From CAZGNZ01 sp964527215 (lineage in GTDB: Bacteria; Fidelibacterota; Marinisomatia; SCGC-AAA003-L08; JACNLC01): a stretch of DNA of 64,000 bases. The translations under genes and the position numbers were made by a program. Below, piece after piece: positions 46,675-55,407 of this stretch (its first letter is position 1; each line of letters starts with the position of its first letter). The stretch spans positions 32,585-96,584 of the forward strand of contig CAZGNZ010000013.1 of NCBI GenBank assembly GCA_964527215.1, in the 5' to 3' direction. The notes beneath the pieces are model-generated. The model did no database searches. It saw only the letters and a list, made by a program, of their open reading frames with translations, and was not told the origin of the DNA.

Positions 46675-47511
46675 CTACAAATCTACGGTCATTCCTTCCC
46701 TGGCCATAAATGCGCTGGAATGCTGTTCCCGGCAGCGTTGCTCGATTTCAGATAAAAAGTCATCATTGTGATCCGGGTCATGATGGAACAGTGCCAGACG
46801 CCCGGCACCGGACAGGCGGGCTGCTTCGACGGCCTGAATCCAGCTGCTGTGGCCCCATCCTTTTTTATTACCCAGTTCGGCGGGCGTATATTGAGCATCG
46901 TGGATCAGCAGATCTGCTCCTTCTGCGATACGGACCAGATTTGGATCGATGCCGTTCTCATGTTCAACGTCAGTGCAGTAGGCAAGTGTTTTCCCGCGGT
47001 AGTCTATGCGGTAGCTGAACGCCGCCCCCTGATGATTATGCTTCTGCGCCTGAATACGGGCACCGTTTGGCAGTTCAAAATCATACTCCGCCAGATTGTG
47101 AAAAACGAAATGAGCGCCCATTTTGGCCAGCGGCACCGGAAAATAATCCGTTTGTATGGCCTTGACGAAAACGGATTCCAGGGTGGTAATCTCATCCTTC
47201 CTGCCGCAGATGGAAATAATGATGTTTCGGCTGGGATTATATACCGGAGTAAAAAACGGGAATCCCTGGATATGATCCCAGTGTGTGTGACTCAGTGCGA
47301 TAAAAATGTCATCCGGATATCCCATTTTTTTCAGATCGGATCCAAGCTTGCGGATACCGGTTCCTGAATCCAGAATTAGAATTCGACCGTCGTCAAAAGT
47401 GACGAGTACGCAGGCGGTGTTGCCGCCGTACACCAAAAAGTCCCGATCCGACACCGGTACGGATCCTCTGGTGCCGTAAAAGGTAACTTTCATGTTTACG
47501 GATTTATTCAT
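46675..47511 (-). CDS. MBL-fold metallohydrolase, probable cyclic nucleotide phosphodiesterase
   Basis: 278 residues of the metallo-beta-lactamase fold. The zinc motif SHTHWDH (His75, His77, Asp79, His80) is complete, with further ligands in YCTDVEHEN, LIHDAQYT and FHHDPDHND. N-terminal FYGTRGSVPVS and GGNTACVLV are typical of the PhnP/RNase Z-like branch that includes phosphodiesterases. The ATG at 47511 has GGGAG six bases upstream and overlaps the stop of the cyclase gene by eight bases, so the two are translationally coupled. Coupling to a nucleotide cyclase makes 3',5'-cyclic nucleotide hydrolysis the best guess, but the substrate is inferred. Confidence 0.82.
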   Translation of the reverse strand: MNKSVNMKVTFYGTRGSVPVSDRDFLVYGGNTACVLVTFDDGRILILDSGTGIRKLGSDLKKMGYPDDIFIALSHTHWDHIQGFPFFTPVYNPSRNIIISICGRKDEITTLESVFVKAIQTDYFPVPLAKMGAHFVFHNLAEYDFELPNGARIQAQKHNHQGAAFSYRIDYRGKTLAYCTDVEHENGIDPNLVRIAEGADLLIHDAQYTPAELGNKKGWGHSSWIQAVEAARLSGAGRLALFHHDPDHNDDFLSEIEQRCREQHSSAFMAREGMTVDL

Positions 47512-48148
47512 CCAATTCTCCCTGTTTGGCTGAAGAGCCCCCTTCTGAAAAATCCTGGCAGTAATAATTGATATCCACCCCGCTGATTCGCACTGAGCGA
47601 GGAGTAAACTGACTCCTCTGGCTGGTATTCAGTGCCAGGAATGCGGATTCCGTCAGCATGATTTCATTGCCGGTGCCCAGATCCTCTCCGAGTTTTGAAG
47701 CCAGGTTCATTTCATCCCCAAATACACCTTCATGCTCGGTACGCAGAACCTGCCCAAACCCGATGCCCACACCGACCCGATAAAACTCCCGGTCATTCAG
47801 CCGAATCCGGGCCAGGTTCACTGCCTCGATGATTTTAACGGCGGCTGTCAGGGCGTGGTCCGGACCGGGAAACTCAGCAAAGATATTGTCTGTCTCAAGC
47901 CGGTAATTCAATACATTGGCCGACTTCAGGATCGGGACAGCCAGTTTGCGCATCTGCACAACGCAGCTGAGAAAATAGACAATTCCCTCCGACTGGGTTG
48001 TTCGGGTAAATCCTGATGAATCAAGTACAAACGGAGCGCAGGTGGTGCCGAATTTTTTCCAGACATCCTCTCGAATGCTGTCTGTCCTGTGGTCCGATGA
48101 CTGTACAAGATCCAGATATTCAAATAGATCAAGCGATGAAATTCCCAT
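47504..48148 (-). CDS. class III adenylate/guanylate cyclase domain protein
   Basis: 214 residues, essentially a lone cyclase domain with a short N-terminal helix. Metal-binding aspartates are Asp43 (VLDSSGFTR) and Asp87 (LETDNIFAEF); the late motif reads GDEMNLASKLGED, with Asn148 kept but the transition-state Arg replaced by Lys152. It should make cAMP or cGMP; the residues that choose the base are not clear to me. The start is set at the ATG at 48148; the open frame continues to 48292 but that part runs through a hairpin repeat and is not protein-like. The 3' end overlaps the MBL-fold phosphodiesterase gene by eight bases. Confidence 0.82.
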   Translation of the reverse strand: MGISSLDLFEYLDLVQSSDHRTDSIREDVWKKFGTTCAPFVLDSSGFTRTTQSEGIVYFLSCVVQMRKLAVPILKSANVLNYRLETDNIFAEFPGPDHALTAAVKIIEAVNLARIRLNDREFYRVGVGIGFGQVLRTEHEGVFGDEMNLASKLGEDLGTGNEIMLTESAFLALNTSQRSQFTPRSVRISGVDINYYCQDFSEGGSSAKQGELDE

Positions 48149-48189
48149 AATTATTCCAATATTTTGAATCTGTTTGCTGCCGGCCTTTT

Positions 48190-48265
48190 GCCAAAAACGC
48201 ATCAATCGGCAGACAAGGCGGACAAGTGCCCCGGTTAAGCTTCCCGCGTCTTGACGCGGAATCCC
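48190..48265. repeat. hairpin repeat between HD-GYP and cyclase genes
   Basis: It contains GGCGGACAAGTG, the same word as at 46490-46500, followed by TTCCCGCGTC-TT-GACGCGGAA (48241-48260), a stem of 9 bp with one bulged base. On the minus strand it lies between the HD-GYP stop and the cyclase start, where it could reduce read-through. Confidence 0.55.
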
Positions 48266-48320
48266 GGGTCCGGGGCCTGCCCTGGGTTCCATTCCATTTG
48301 ATTGTCAGAACTGGTTTGGC

Positions 48321-49955
48321 TTAACCGACGGCAGTTGTCAAATATGGGGTGATATCGGTTACGTCCATCTGGTCATTCTTCATATGCATTTCGGCGTATA
48401 TCTGCCAAACACCGGAGTTGAGAAACAGATTATACAAATAGGGATCGATTTTCCCGCTTACTGCCATTTCGGTCATGACTTCAAATGTTGCGCTTAGGGT
48501 CAGCGGTTTTTTATACGTTCTTTCACTGGCAGTTAACGCTTCAAATATATCCGCAATGGCGATAATCCTGCCACCCATGGATATCTCGCTGTCCTTCAAA
48601 CCTTTTGGAAATCCGGAGCCGTCCATTTTCTCATGATGCGCGCCGGCCAATTCGGGAATATTCTGCATGTTTTTCGGGAAAGGCAGTGATTCCAGCATTT
48701 TAATGGTGTTAATCACATGACTGTTTATTTTACCCCGTTCATCATCAGTAAGCGTGCCTTTCGGAATGCAGAGGTGAGTCAATTCGTCATTGGTAATCAG
48801 AGGATATTGTCGCCCATCCTGGCTGGTCCACCGTATGGCAGCAAATTCCTCTAGACGCCGGATAAGTTTTTCAGAGAGCAGATTGATACCGCAGTTGCAG
48901 TGCTGTACAAGATCATATACAACTTCCAGTTCCAGCAGTTTTAGCCGGTAAATCTGCCGTGCTTCATCCACTCTTTCCGGAGATTCCAGCCGGGTTCTCA
49001 GAAAATCGGTTTCGGCTTCTTTCTTCATGATCTCAATTCTCAGCCGGATTAATTCAAGTCGATCCACTTTTGATTCCAGCTTGGACGCTTTTGAGAGCAG
49101 CAAATCCGGGGTTGTGATCTTGCCGCAGTCGTGCATCCAGGATGCGGCTTTTAACTCAAACCAATCCCTGTCATTCAGATCAAAATCTGCAAACGGAGGG
49201 TATTCTGCATCCACTGCCGCCCTGGCCAGCAGTTCCGTTATTACGGGTACCCGCTGACAGTGTGCACCGGTTTGAGGTGATTTATCATCAATGGCCTGGG
49301 CGATTACCCTCATGAAAGCCCTGAGAAGTTCCTTGTGGCCCTGCAGCAGCATCTGGTTGTTCAAAGCAACTGCCGCCAGGGATGCCAAAGCTTCCACCGG
49401 CTCCACCAACTCCGGATCAAACGAAACGACATTGCTTTCCCTGTCAGCCGCATTGATAAGCTGCAGCACGCCGATAACATCATTTTCGTGATTTTTCATG
49501 GGAATTGTCAGAAATGACTTGGATCGATAATGATTATGCCTGTCGAACCACTTTGTCCCGCTGAAGTCAAAATGTTCGGTGTTATATGCATCTGCGATAT
49601 TGATGGAGTTTCCGGTCAGGGCAGCATGGCTTGCCACATTGCTGTGGTTTTCTTTTCCATCCAGCTGATAAAGAGGAATATTCTTGTATGTTATGGGATT
49701 TCCCGACGTACCTCCCTGGTGAAGCTTCAGTGAATCGGACCGGATAATTGTAAAGACCAAATGCCTTTCCCGGCCTTTTCCCTTCATAAGATATAGGGTG
49801 CCGCCGTCTGCCCGGGCAAACCGATGGGCTTCAAACAGTATTTTTTCCAGAAGACGGGGAGTTTCTAATTCAACTGAAAGCATGAGACCGATACTGACGA
49901 GGTCCAGCTGCAGTCTTTGTACATTTTCGGAGATCGAACCGAATTTGGTTTTCAT
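48321..49955 (-). CDS. GAF-HD-GYP phosphodiesterase with long internal insertion
   Basis: 544 residues. A GAF domain (~15-190, GGTLYLMKG..., SFLTIPMKNHENDVIGVLQLI) precedes an HD-GYP domain with HDCGK, HHEKMDGSGFP and IADIFEALTASERTYKKPL, the residues that bind the metals and c-di-GMP. HD-GYP enzymes degrade c-di-GMP or 3'3'-cGAMP. The spacing from HDCGK to HHE is about 165 residues where about 60 is usual; the extra ~100 residues are highly charged and predicted coiled-coil. The ATG at 49955 is preferred over the one at 49961 because AGGG lies six bases upstream of it. It is the first gene of the minus-strand signalling set. Confidence 0.88.
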   Translation of the reverse strand: MKTKFGSISENVQRLQLDLVSIGLMLSVELETPRLLEKILFEAHRFARADGGTLYLMKGKGRERHLVFTIIRSDSLKLHQGGTSGNPITYKNIPLYQLDGKENHSNVASHAALTGNSINIADAYNTEHFDFSGTKWFDRHNHYRSKSFLTIPMKNHENDVIGVLQLINAADRESNVVSFDPELVEPVEALASLAAVALNNQMLLQGHKELLRAFMRVIAQAIDDKSPQTGAHCQRVPVITELLARAAVDAEYPPFADFDLNDRDWFELKAASWMHDCGKITTPDLLLSKASKLESKVDRLELIRLRIEIMKKEAETDFLRTRLESPERVDEARQIYRLKLLELEVVYDLVQHCNCGINLLSEKLIRRLEEFAAIRWTSQDGRQYPLITNDELTHLCIPKGTLTDDERGKINSHVINTIKMLESLPFPKNMQNIPELAGAHHEKMDGSGFPKGLKDSEISMGGRIIAIADIFEALTASERTYKKPLTLSATFEVMTEMAVSGKIDPYLYNLFLNSGVWQIYAEMHMKNDQMDVTDITPYLTTAVG

Positions 49956-50167
49956 CAGCATCCCTGGTGAAAAAAGAAAATGATAACTGGAAAATTTAAT
50001 ACATTTTCAACCGCTGCCGCATTCAGTTTCATCCGAATTGATTATAAGTTGAAAGCCGGTCCAAACGAATTTACTCGTACTTAACTGATAATTTCTTCAG
50101 TTACAACTGACAAGGCGTTAATAAATTTTTGTATTCTTGTCGACGAAATGCTGTCCCGGGACAGAAA

Positions 50168-50330
50168 CCGCGTCCATTCAGGACTCGGAATCCGGCGGCA
50201 CATTCACCGGTGGCTGAAGCCACCGGCTCACCAACCATTCCCCATCCGGGGAATTGAATCCGCCTCCCGGCGGTGGGGAGCTTCTTTTTCTCCAAATCTG
50301 TTCCGGACCTGCATGATTGAATCCGCCCAA
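50168..50330 (+). repeat. 163-bp perfect direct repeat, copy 1
   Basis: Identical by eye to 50709-50871 (offset 541). It carries the hairpin CCGGTGGCTGAAGCCACCGG (50207-50226) and further short palindromes (CCCCATCCGGGG, CCGCCTCCCGGCGG). No coding potential. Confidence 0.9.
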
Positions 50331-50708
50331 TGTCAGAAACTACGTCCATTCCGGACTTGGAATACGATGTTATAATTTTTAACCGGTCAAATTGATAAAC
50401 TCCAACTGCAGTTTAAACCACATTCTGGATCTAACCTACCACCCGATTACAATAATGCAAACTTGGACGATCCCGGTAGGGATCAAGGTGGACAGCCGGT
50501 GGCTTCAGCCACCGGTACGATATGATAATAATCACAGTCCTGAAAGGACGAGGTATATTTGAAGGATCAATAAATAGGATACACATTTACCAGATAAACA
50601 ACACGCGTATTCTTCTGTCTGCCTTGATTGTGAACCCGTTTGCAGACAGAACCGCCATTGATGACACAGCGCGGAATATGGTGAATAATACATCTGTTCG
50701 ATTGATGT

Positions 50709-50871
50709 CCGCGTCCATTCAGGACTCGGAATCCGGCGGCACATTCACCGGTGGCTGAAGCCACCGGCTCACCAACCATTCCCCATCCGGGGAATTGAAT
50801 CCGCCTCCCGGCGGTGGGGAGCTTCTTTTTCTCCAAATCTGTTCCGGACCTGCATGATTGAATCCGCCCAA
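50709..50871 (+). repeat. 163-bp perfect direct repeat, copy 2
   Basis: Second copy of 50168-50330. I find no base difference, so the duplication is very recent or homogenised. The 378 bases between the copies contain the same hairpin in inverted form at 50496-50515. Confidence 0.9.
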
Positions 50872-51766
50872 GCCTGATTCATTCGTCATCAGGTGTCTGT
50901 GCTGGGACTGAATAATGCGGTTCACCCATTCTGGTGATGGACGTTAAGCGGTTTTTTCTGATATACAACGCCGGACAATCGGATTGGAAAACCAGGATTA
51001 ATCTGCGCCCTGAAAGGACTGATTAACAGTGTCGGTACTGTTCGAATCAATGAATTGTCCGGATAACATCTAAATACTCTTGGTCCGATTCCCATACCAG
51101 AACATTTGCGATTTGAACGGAAATCAGCGGGGGGGTGTTTTTCAGAACAGTGTACCGATCTGTCTATCATAGACGAGATATACCAAGCGATTACACTCTT
51201 TTCAAAACGTTTTGGACAGCTGTGAATATACGCAACCATTCGGACCTCCAATTCACGGCAGGCCTCGTATCTTGAAAACCTCATTTGCCTGAATATTCTG
51301 AACAGCCGGCAGAAAAATGGAATATCCCGCTGTATTCGGCGGTCTAATCACCTGGCCGGAATCAACGGCACTGATCATAAATCAACAGGGACATCAGACT
51401 TGATTATAAGACCGGTCAATTCCGGAGTCTTCACACGGAAAAAGAATCATAATGGGTGTAATGGGAAAACGCCTTTTTTGAATTCCTGCAAAACTCTGGG
51501 AGGGTATTGCTTTTTCCGCACCGGCACGGCACCGTCGTTTCTTAAAATGTTCATGGATCAGTCAGATGTCAGATGGTCTTCAGTTTTTACAGATGGTGTG
51601 AAACGGTTGTATTTTTAAAGTTCTGGAAATTGCAGGATGCATTGATTGTGAAACCGGTGCTTCCAATGTCGACTGCTCGAACTGAATACGGGCGGTGATG
51701 TTATCAGATTTGTTACGGCCGCCGTCAGTATGAATTCGCCTGCCGGTCAACGATACTGTATTATGG

Positions 51767-51853
51767 AGTGAATCCGCCAGTGGGCGGACGAGTGTAACTG
51801 GGTGCATTCCCCGCCGCTTGTTGGAAATCCGCCATTTGGCGTGGCGGCGAAAT
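51767..51853 (+). repeat. dispersed hairpin repeat, plus copy
   Basis: Blocks AATCCGCCAGTGGGCGGA, GGGTGCATTCCCCGCCGC, CTTGTTGGAAATCCGCC and GTGGCGGCGAAAT recur in inverted orientation at 15565-15670; its last blocks recur inverted at 54756-54787. Each block is partly self-complementary. Confidence 0.7.
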
Positions 51854-51884
51854 GAAAAATGATTATATCACTAATGATACCTCA

Positions 51885-51900
51885 CCCGTCAGCTGACGGG
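51885..51900. promoter_or_regulatory. 16-bp perfect palindrome upstream of the receptor gene
   Basis: CCCGTCAGCTGACGGG lies 45 bases before the GTG start of the receptor gene. It may be an operator or a leader hairpin, or simply belong to the neighbouring repeat. Confidence 0.35.
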
Positions 51901-51944
51901 CGGGGAAATTCATTGTGAAATTAACGGTTAAAGGAGTCTTATCA

Positions 51945-54371
51945 GTGAAATCAGTTCTTCGCGCCGCTGCGTTTGTATTGCTGGGAATGACCGTAATCGC
52001 TGCACAGCAGAGATCTTCCGGAGGCGGAGCCATATCCGGACGGGTGATTGACGCACAGCTGGAAATTCCTATTGAATATGCCAATGTGATATTGTTTTCC
52101 AGTGCGGACAGCAGTCAGGTCACCGGCACAATTACGGATGAGGACGGAGCCTTTGCTCTGACCCAGATACGTCCCGGTTCTTATTATGCTCAGATATCAT
52201 TTATTGGATACGATCTCAGATATATCAATGACATAATCGTTAACCGTCAGTCTATGCGGTCTGCGCTGGGTCAGGTGAGTATTCGCCAGAGTGCCATTGC
52301 CATGGAGGAAGTCGATGTTATGGGGGCACAGGCGCCGGTGGTTTTTCAGATAGATAAAAAAGTGGTGGAAGTGGCCAAACAGCGGCTGACAGAGGGCGGC
52401 ACGGCTGTGGATGCCCTGGAAAATGTACCTTCAATCGAGGTAGATTTTGAGGGCAATGTTCAGCTGCGCGGCAGCGGCAATTTCACTGTTCTTATTGACG
52501 GCAGGCCCACCATTCTGGATCCCAGCGATGCCCTGGCTCAGATTCCAGCCAGCAGTATTCGGAATATTGAGATTATCACCAACCCTTCCGCCAAGTATGA
52601 TCCGGACGGGAATTCCGGAATACTGAATGTCATTATGAAAAAAAGCCGTCTTGAAGGATACAGCGGCATGGTCACGCTGCGCCAGGACACATTTGACAAC
52701 AGTGCTGCGGATGTGCTTTTCCAGACAAAAAACGGGAAAGTCGATGTAACTCTTGGTTTGAATTACGGTGAGCGGTCCCATCCCGGCAGTGTTGAAACGG
52801 ACAAGGAATACACGGTTGATGACACGACGTATTTCACCCTGTCGGAAGGCAGCAGCGACCGGGGCCGCGGCCGGGGCGGCATCAGCGGATCAGTGGGATT
52901 CAACCTGACAAGAAGCGACTACATTGCCCTGGGGCTGCGTTTCGGCGGGATGGATATGGAAAGCAGTTCCGACGCTGATTACGCGTCATGGTTTTCTCCC
53001 TCTCAAGTCATTACACCTGTTCAATACTACAGGACAGAAGGAGATGGCGAACGCTCCGGCCGATTCAGGCATATCAGCCTTGACTTTCAGCACAAGTTTC
53101 CCAGGGACGGACATGAGATTTCCACCCACTTCAGCACCGGATTCGGGGAAATGGAAGAGGAAAACAGGGATTTTGAATTTGATGTGACTGATGTGATATC
53201 GAGTGGGAGAATGACCACAGAGGACGGCCCGTCGCAGCGCGGCCGCATCAAGATTGATTACACCCTGCCCCTGAACGGAACGAGCAAGTTTGAGGCAGGC
53301 CTTCAGAGCCGTTTCGGAAATTATGATGACGAGACGGAATATTTTGAATACGATCCGATTTATGATGAATGGGAAAAAATTCCGGAATACTGTCATGGCG
53401 TGGATTATTCCAGGGGAATTCACTCCCTCTATGCCATTTACAGCAGCCAGTGGCGAGCGCTGGGATATCAGATCGGACTGAGAGGAGAATTTACCGACCG
53501 CAATATTGAGGTGGAAGATGGGGAAGATTATGTCATTGACAGGGAAGATTTTTATCCATCCTTTCATATGTCATATCAGCTGACGGAGACCCAGCAGGTG
53601 ATGGGCAGCTATTCGAGGCGGATTGACCGACCGCGCGGCTGGTATCTGGAACCGTTTATCACCTGGACGGATGTCAGCAACGTCCGCCAGGGAAATCCCG
53701 GTCTGGATCCGGAGTTTACAGATTCCTATGAAATATCATATCAGAAATACATCGATCGCAATTTCATTTCAGCGGAGCTTTTTTACCGGTTCACGGACAA
53801 CAAAATAGAGCACATAGAAACGGATTATGAATATTCCGACAAACTGGTCACGCTGAGATATCCGGAAAACATCGGACGCGATGAAGCCCTTGGGCTGGAA
53901 CTGATGCTGGATTATCAGGTGTTCCCCTGGTGGAGTCTGAACTGGTCGGGGAGTGCTTTTGAGTACCGGATTGAGAGTGAAATCGGGGAGGATTCGAATA
54001 CCCGGGAAAGTTCCAACTGGAGAACCCGGCTGAACAATGTGTTCAGTTTGAACAAGCTGACACAGATTCAGCTGACCGGCCGTTATTCTGGTGAAAGCGT
54101 GACTGCCCAGGGCACCACAGAGCCGAATTATATGACCAATCTGGCATTTAAAAGACAGTTTATGGATGGTCGGCTTACGGCCACTCTGGAATACGAAGAT
54201 ATTTTTGACACATATATCCGTGAGAGAGAAACCACTGAGGGAGGACTGATAACCACCAGTGTTTTCACACCGGATGATCCCATGATCCGCTTCAGCCTGA
54301 GCTACAATATCAATAACTACAAACCGAAGCGCAATGAACAGAATGATTCGATGGAAGCCGGGGATTTCTAA
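51945..54371 (+). CDS. TonB-dependent-receptor-like outer-membrane beta-barrel protein
   Basis: 808 residues. The start is the GTG at 51945, eight bases after AAAGGAG, giving the signal peptide MKSVLRAAAFVLLGMTVIAAQ; the upstream GTG at 51915 lacks a ribosome site. Next are a carboxypeptidase-like regulatory domain (~30-110, GRVIDAQLEIPIEYANV), a plug (~125-230, LENVPSIEVD, GNVQLRGSGNFTVLIDGRP, DPDGNSGILNVIMKK) and a long C-terminal barrel of alternating strands ending ...FSLSYNIN. It lacks a plain TonB box that I can see and resembles the 'outer membrane beta-barrel protein family' branch of FCB bacteria. Substrate unknown. It stands alone, between a repeat-rich gap and a kinase relic. Confidence 0.88.
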   Translation: MKSVLRAAAFVLLGMTVIAAQQRSSGGGAISGRVIDAQLEIPIEYANVILFSSADSSQVTGTITDEDGAFALTQIRPGSYYAQISFIGYDLRYINDIIVNRQSMRSALGQVSIRQSAIAMEEVDVMGAQAPVVFQIDKKVVEVAKQRLTEGGTAVDALENVPSIEVDFEGNVQLRGSGNFTVLIDGRPTILDPSDALAQIPASSIRNIEIITNPSAKYDPDGNSGILNVIMKKSRLEGYSGMVTLRQDTFDNSAADVLFQTKNGKVDVTLGLNYGERSHPGSVETDKEYTVDDTTYFTLSEGSSDRGRGRGGISGSVGFNLTRSDYIALGLRFGGMDMESSSDADYASWFSPSQVITPVQYYRTEGDGERSGRFRHISLDFQHKFPRDGHEISTHFSTGFGEMEEENRDFEFDVTDVISSGRMTTEDGPSQRGRIKIDYTLPLNGTSKFEAGLQSRFGNYDDETEYFEYDPIYDEWEKIPEYCHGVDYSRGIHSLYAIYSSQWRALGYQIGLRGEFTDRNIEVEDGEDYVIDREDFYPSFHMSYQLTETQQVMGSYSRRIDRPRGWYLEPFITWTDVSNVRQGNPGLDPEFTDSYEISYQKYIDRNFISAELFYRFTDNKIEHIETDYEYSDKLVTLRYPENIGRDEALGLELMLDYQVFPWWSLNWSGSAFEYRIESEIGEDSNTRESSNWRTRLNNVFSLNKLTQIQLTGRYSGESVTAQGTTEPNYMTNLAFKRQFMDGRLTATLEYEDIFDTYIRERETTEGGLITTSVFTPDDPMIRFSLSYNINNYKPKRNEQNDSMEAGDF

Positions 54372-54404
54372 GCACTGCCGTTGGATATTCAGATCGCTCG
54401 GTTT

Positions 54405-54734
54405 CTAGTTTTCTGATGCCTTGCTGTTCAGAAGGAGAGAAATGGTCACAGAGGTTCCCTGATTCACGCAGGACTGGATGTCCGGTGATCCCTGATACTG
54501 GTTTACCATCCCGTTTACGATAGACAACCCGATTCCTCTTCCCCGGCCGATTGTTCCGATGGTGTAGAACGGATCCAGACAATGTTTATGGGTTTTTTTT
54601 GTCATGCCGGTGTCGTTTACTGAGAGCATCGGATTTGTTCCTCTGAAGGAGGGGTGGACACTGGAGGAAATGATTATCAGAGCTGATAAAGTTTTATACA
54701 AGGCAAACCCCCGGGGGTGCGACTGTGTTATCAC
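54405..54734 (-). pseudogene. relic of a histidine kinase ATPase domain
   Basis: About 70 residues resemble the end of a HATPase domain: VNDTGMTKKTHKHCLDPFYT (G1 box, missing residues after DTG, and the 'EPFFT' region), then GRGRGIGLSIVNGMVNQYQG (G2) and GTSVTISLLL (final strand). The N box, dimerisation domain and any sensor are gone, and the conserved GIGM is shortened to GM. I read it as the remaining tail of a deleted PAS-type kinase. Confidence 0.65.
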
Positions 54735-54755
54735 GGGTCAGATGAATTGATAATG

Positions 54756-54787
54756 AATTTCCCCGCCGCGCCAAATGGCGGATTCAA
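54756..54787 (-). repeat. partial copy of the dispersed hairpin repeat
   Basis: CCGCCGCGCCAAATGGCGGATT matches, in inverted form, the right-hand part of 51767-51853. It contains CCGCC-ATTTGGCG on the minus strand. Confidence 0.55.
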
Positions 54788-55004
54788 TATCGGTGCAAGA
54801 TGTTTTGAGCTGCTGGCTAGCCGGTAATTATTTTCTTGTTTGAAAAGGTATGACTTCATCTAAATTTGCAGGCTTGCTCAACGCTGTATCCGACGCGGTG
54901 ACTCAAAAGGGCAAGCATTTTAATTCTTGGTCTGGCAGCTCCCCAAGTCCTTCGGACGCGGCAGGCAGTCTCCTCCTTCGCTGCCAGTGGACAGGAGACA
55001 AGTT

Positions 55005-55077
<73 letters not shown>

Positions 55078-55084
55078 CCGTTAG

Positions 55085-55128
55085 ATAACCCTCGTAGATC
55101 GTTGAATTTACGAGGGTTATTTTGTTTT
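55085..55128 (+). terminator. rho-independent terminator after tRNA-Phe
   Basis: A perfect 12-bp stem ATAACCCTCGTA / TACGAGGGTTAT (55085-55096 with 55109-55120) around a 12-base loop, followed by TTTGTTTT. It ends the tRNA transcript eight bases after its 3' end. Confidence 0.88.
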
Positions 55129-55407
55129 GGGGAGAATTTTGAGTATCCGAATAGTCCTAGTGTTTGGACCGATTGATGCCAAATTCTGCTAAGTTTTATC
55201 AAATATTGGGAAGTATTTCCGTCAAAACCTGGATACGGACCGGATACGGTAGTTTAGTGGAAATTTGTTGCATATACCTTCGCAATCAACATTGTTGCAC
55301 GCAGATATAATTTATCATTTAGGGATTTGTCAAGGTGTGAAAGCTTTTTGCACAGGCAAGACGAGGATTGCATATTGCTCTATCTGAGCATCAAAGAATA
55401 ATGACTT
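55129..55407. other. AT-rich spacer between tRNA-Phe and hsdM
   Basis: About 280 bases with no gene. It contains CTGGATACGGACCGGATACGG, a short imperfect direct repeat, and no integrase or recognisable second copy of the tRNA 3' end. Confidence 0.5.

Larger units (their letters stand above)
49956..51944. other. repeat-rich intergenic region
   Basis: About 2 kb with no credible gene between divergent HD-GYP and receptor genes. It holds two identical 163-bp repeats, an inverted copy of their central hairpin CCGGTGGCTTCAGCCACCGG (50496-50515), a further partial copy of the GTCCATTC.GGACT.GGAAT motif (50345-50365), a dispersed repeat (51767-51853) and a palindrome close to the receptor start. 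CCTGAAAGGAC occurs near 50537 and a similar word near 51010. Confidence 0.7.

Noticed and set aside
51400..51618. Open frame of 72 codons in the repeat-rich gap
   Set aside because: No family resemblance, no ribosome-binding site and composition like the surrounding non-coding DNA.
54927..54941. TTGGTCTGGCAGCTC resembles the 5' end of tRNA-Phe 76 bases downstream (one mismatch)
   Set aside because: The following bases do not fold as a tRNA and do not match the rest of the gene; 15 bases are not enough to call a tRNA fragment or an att site.
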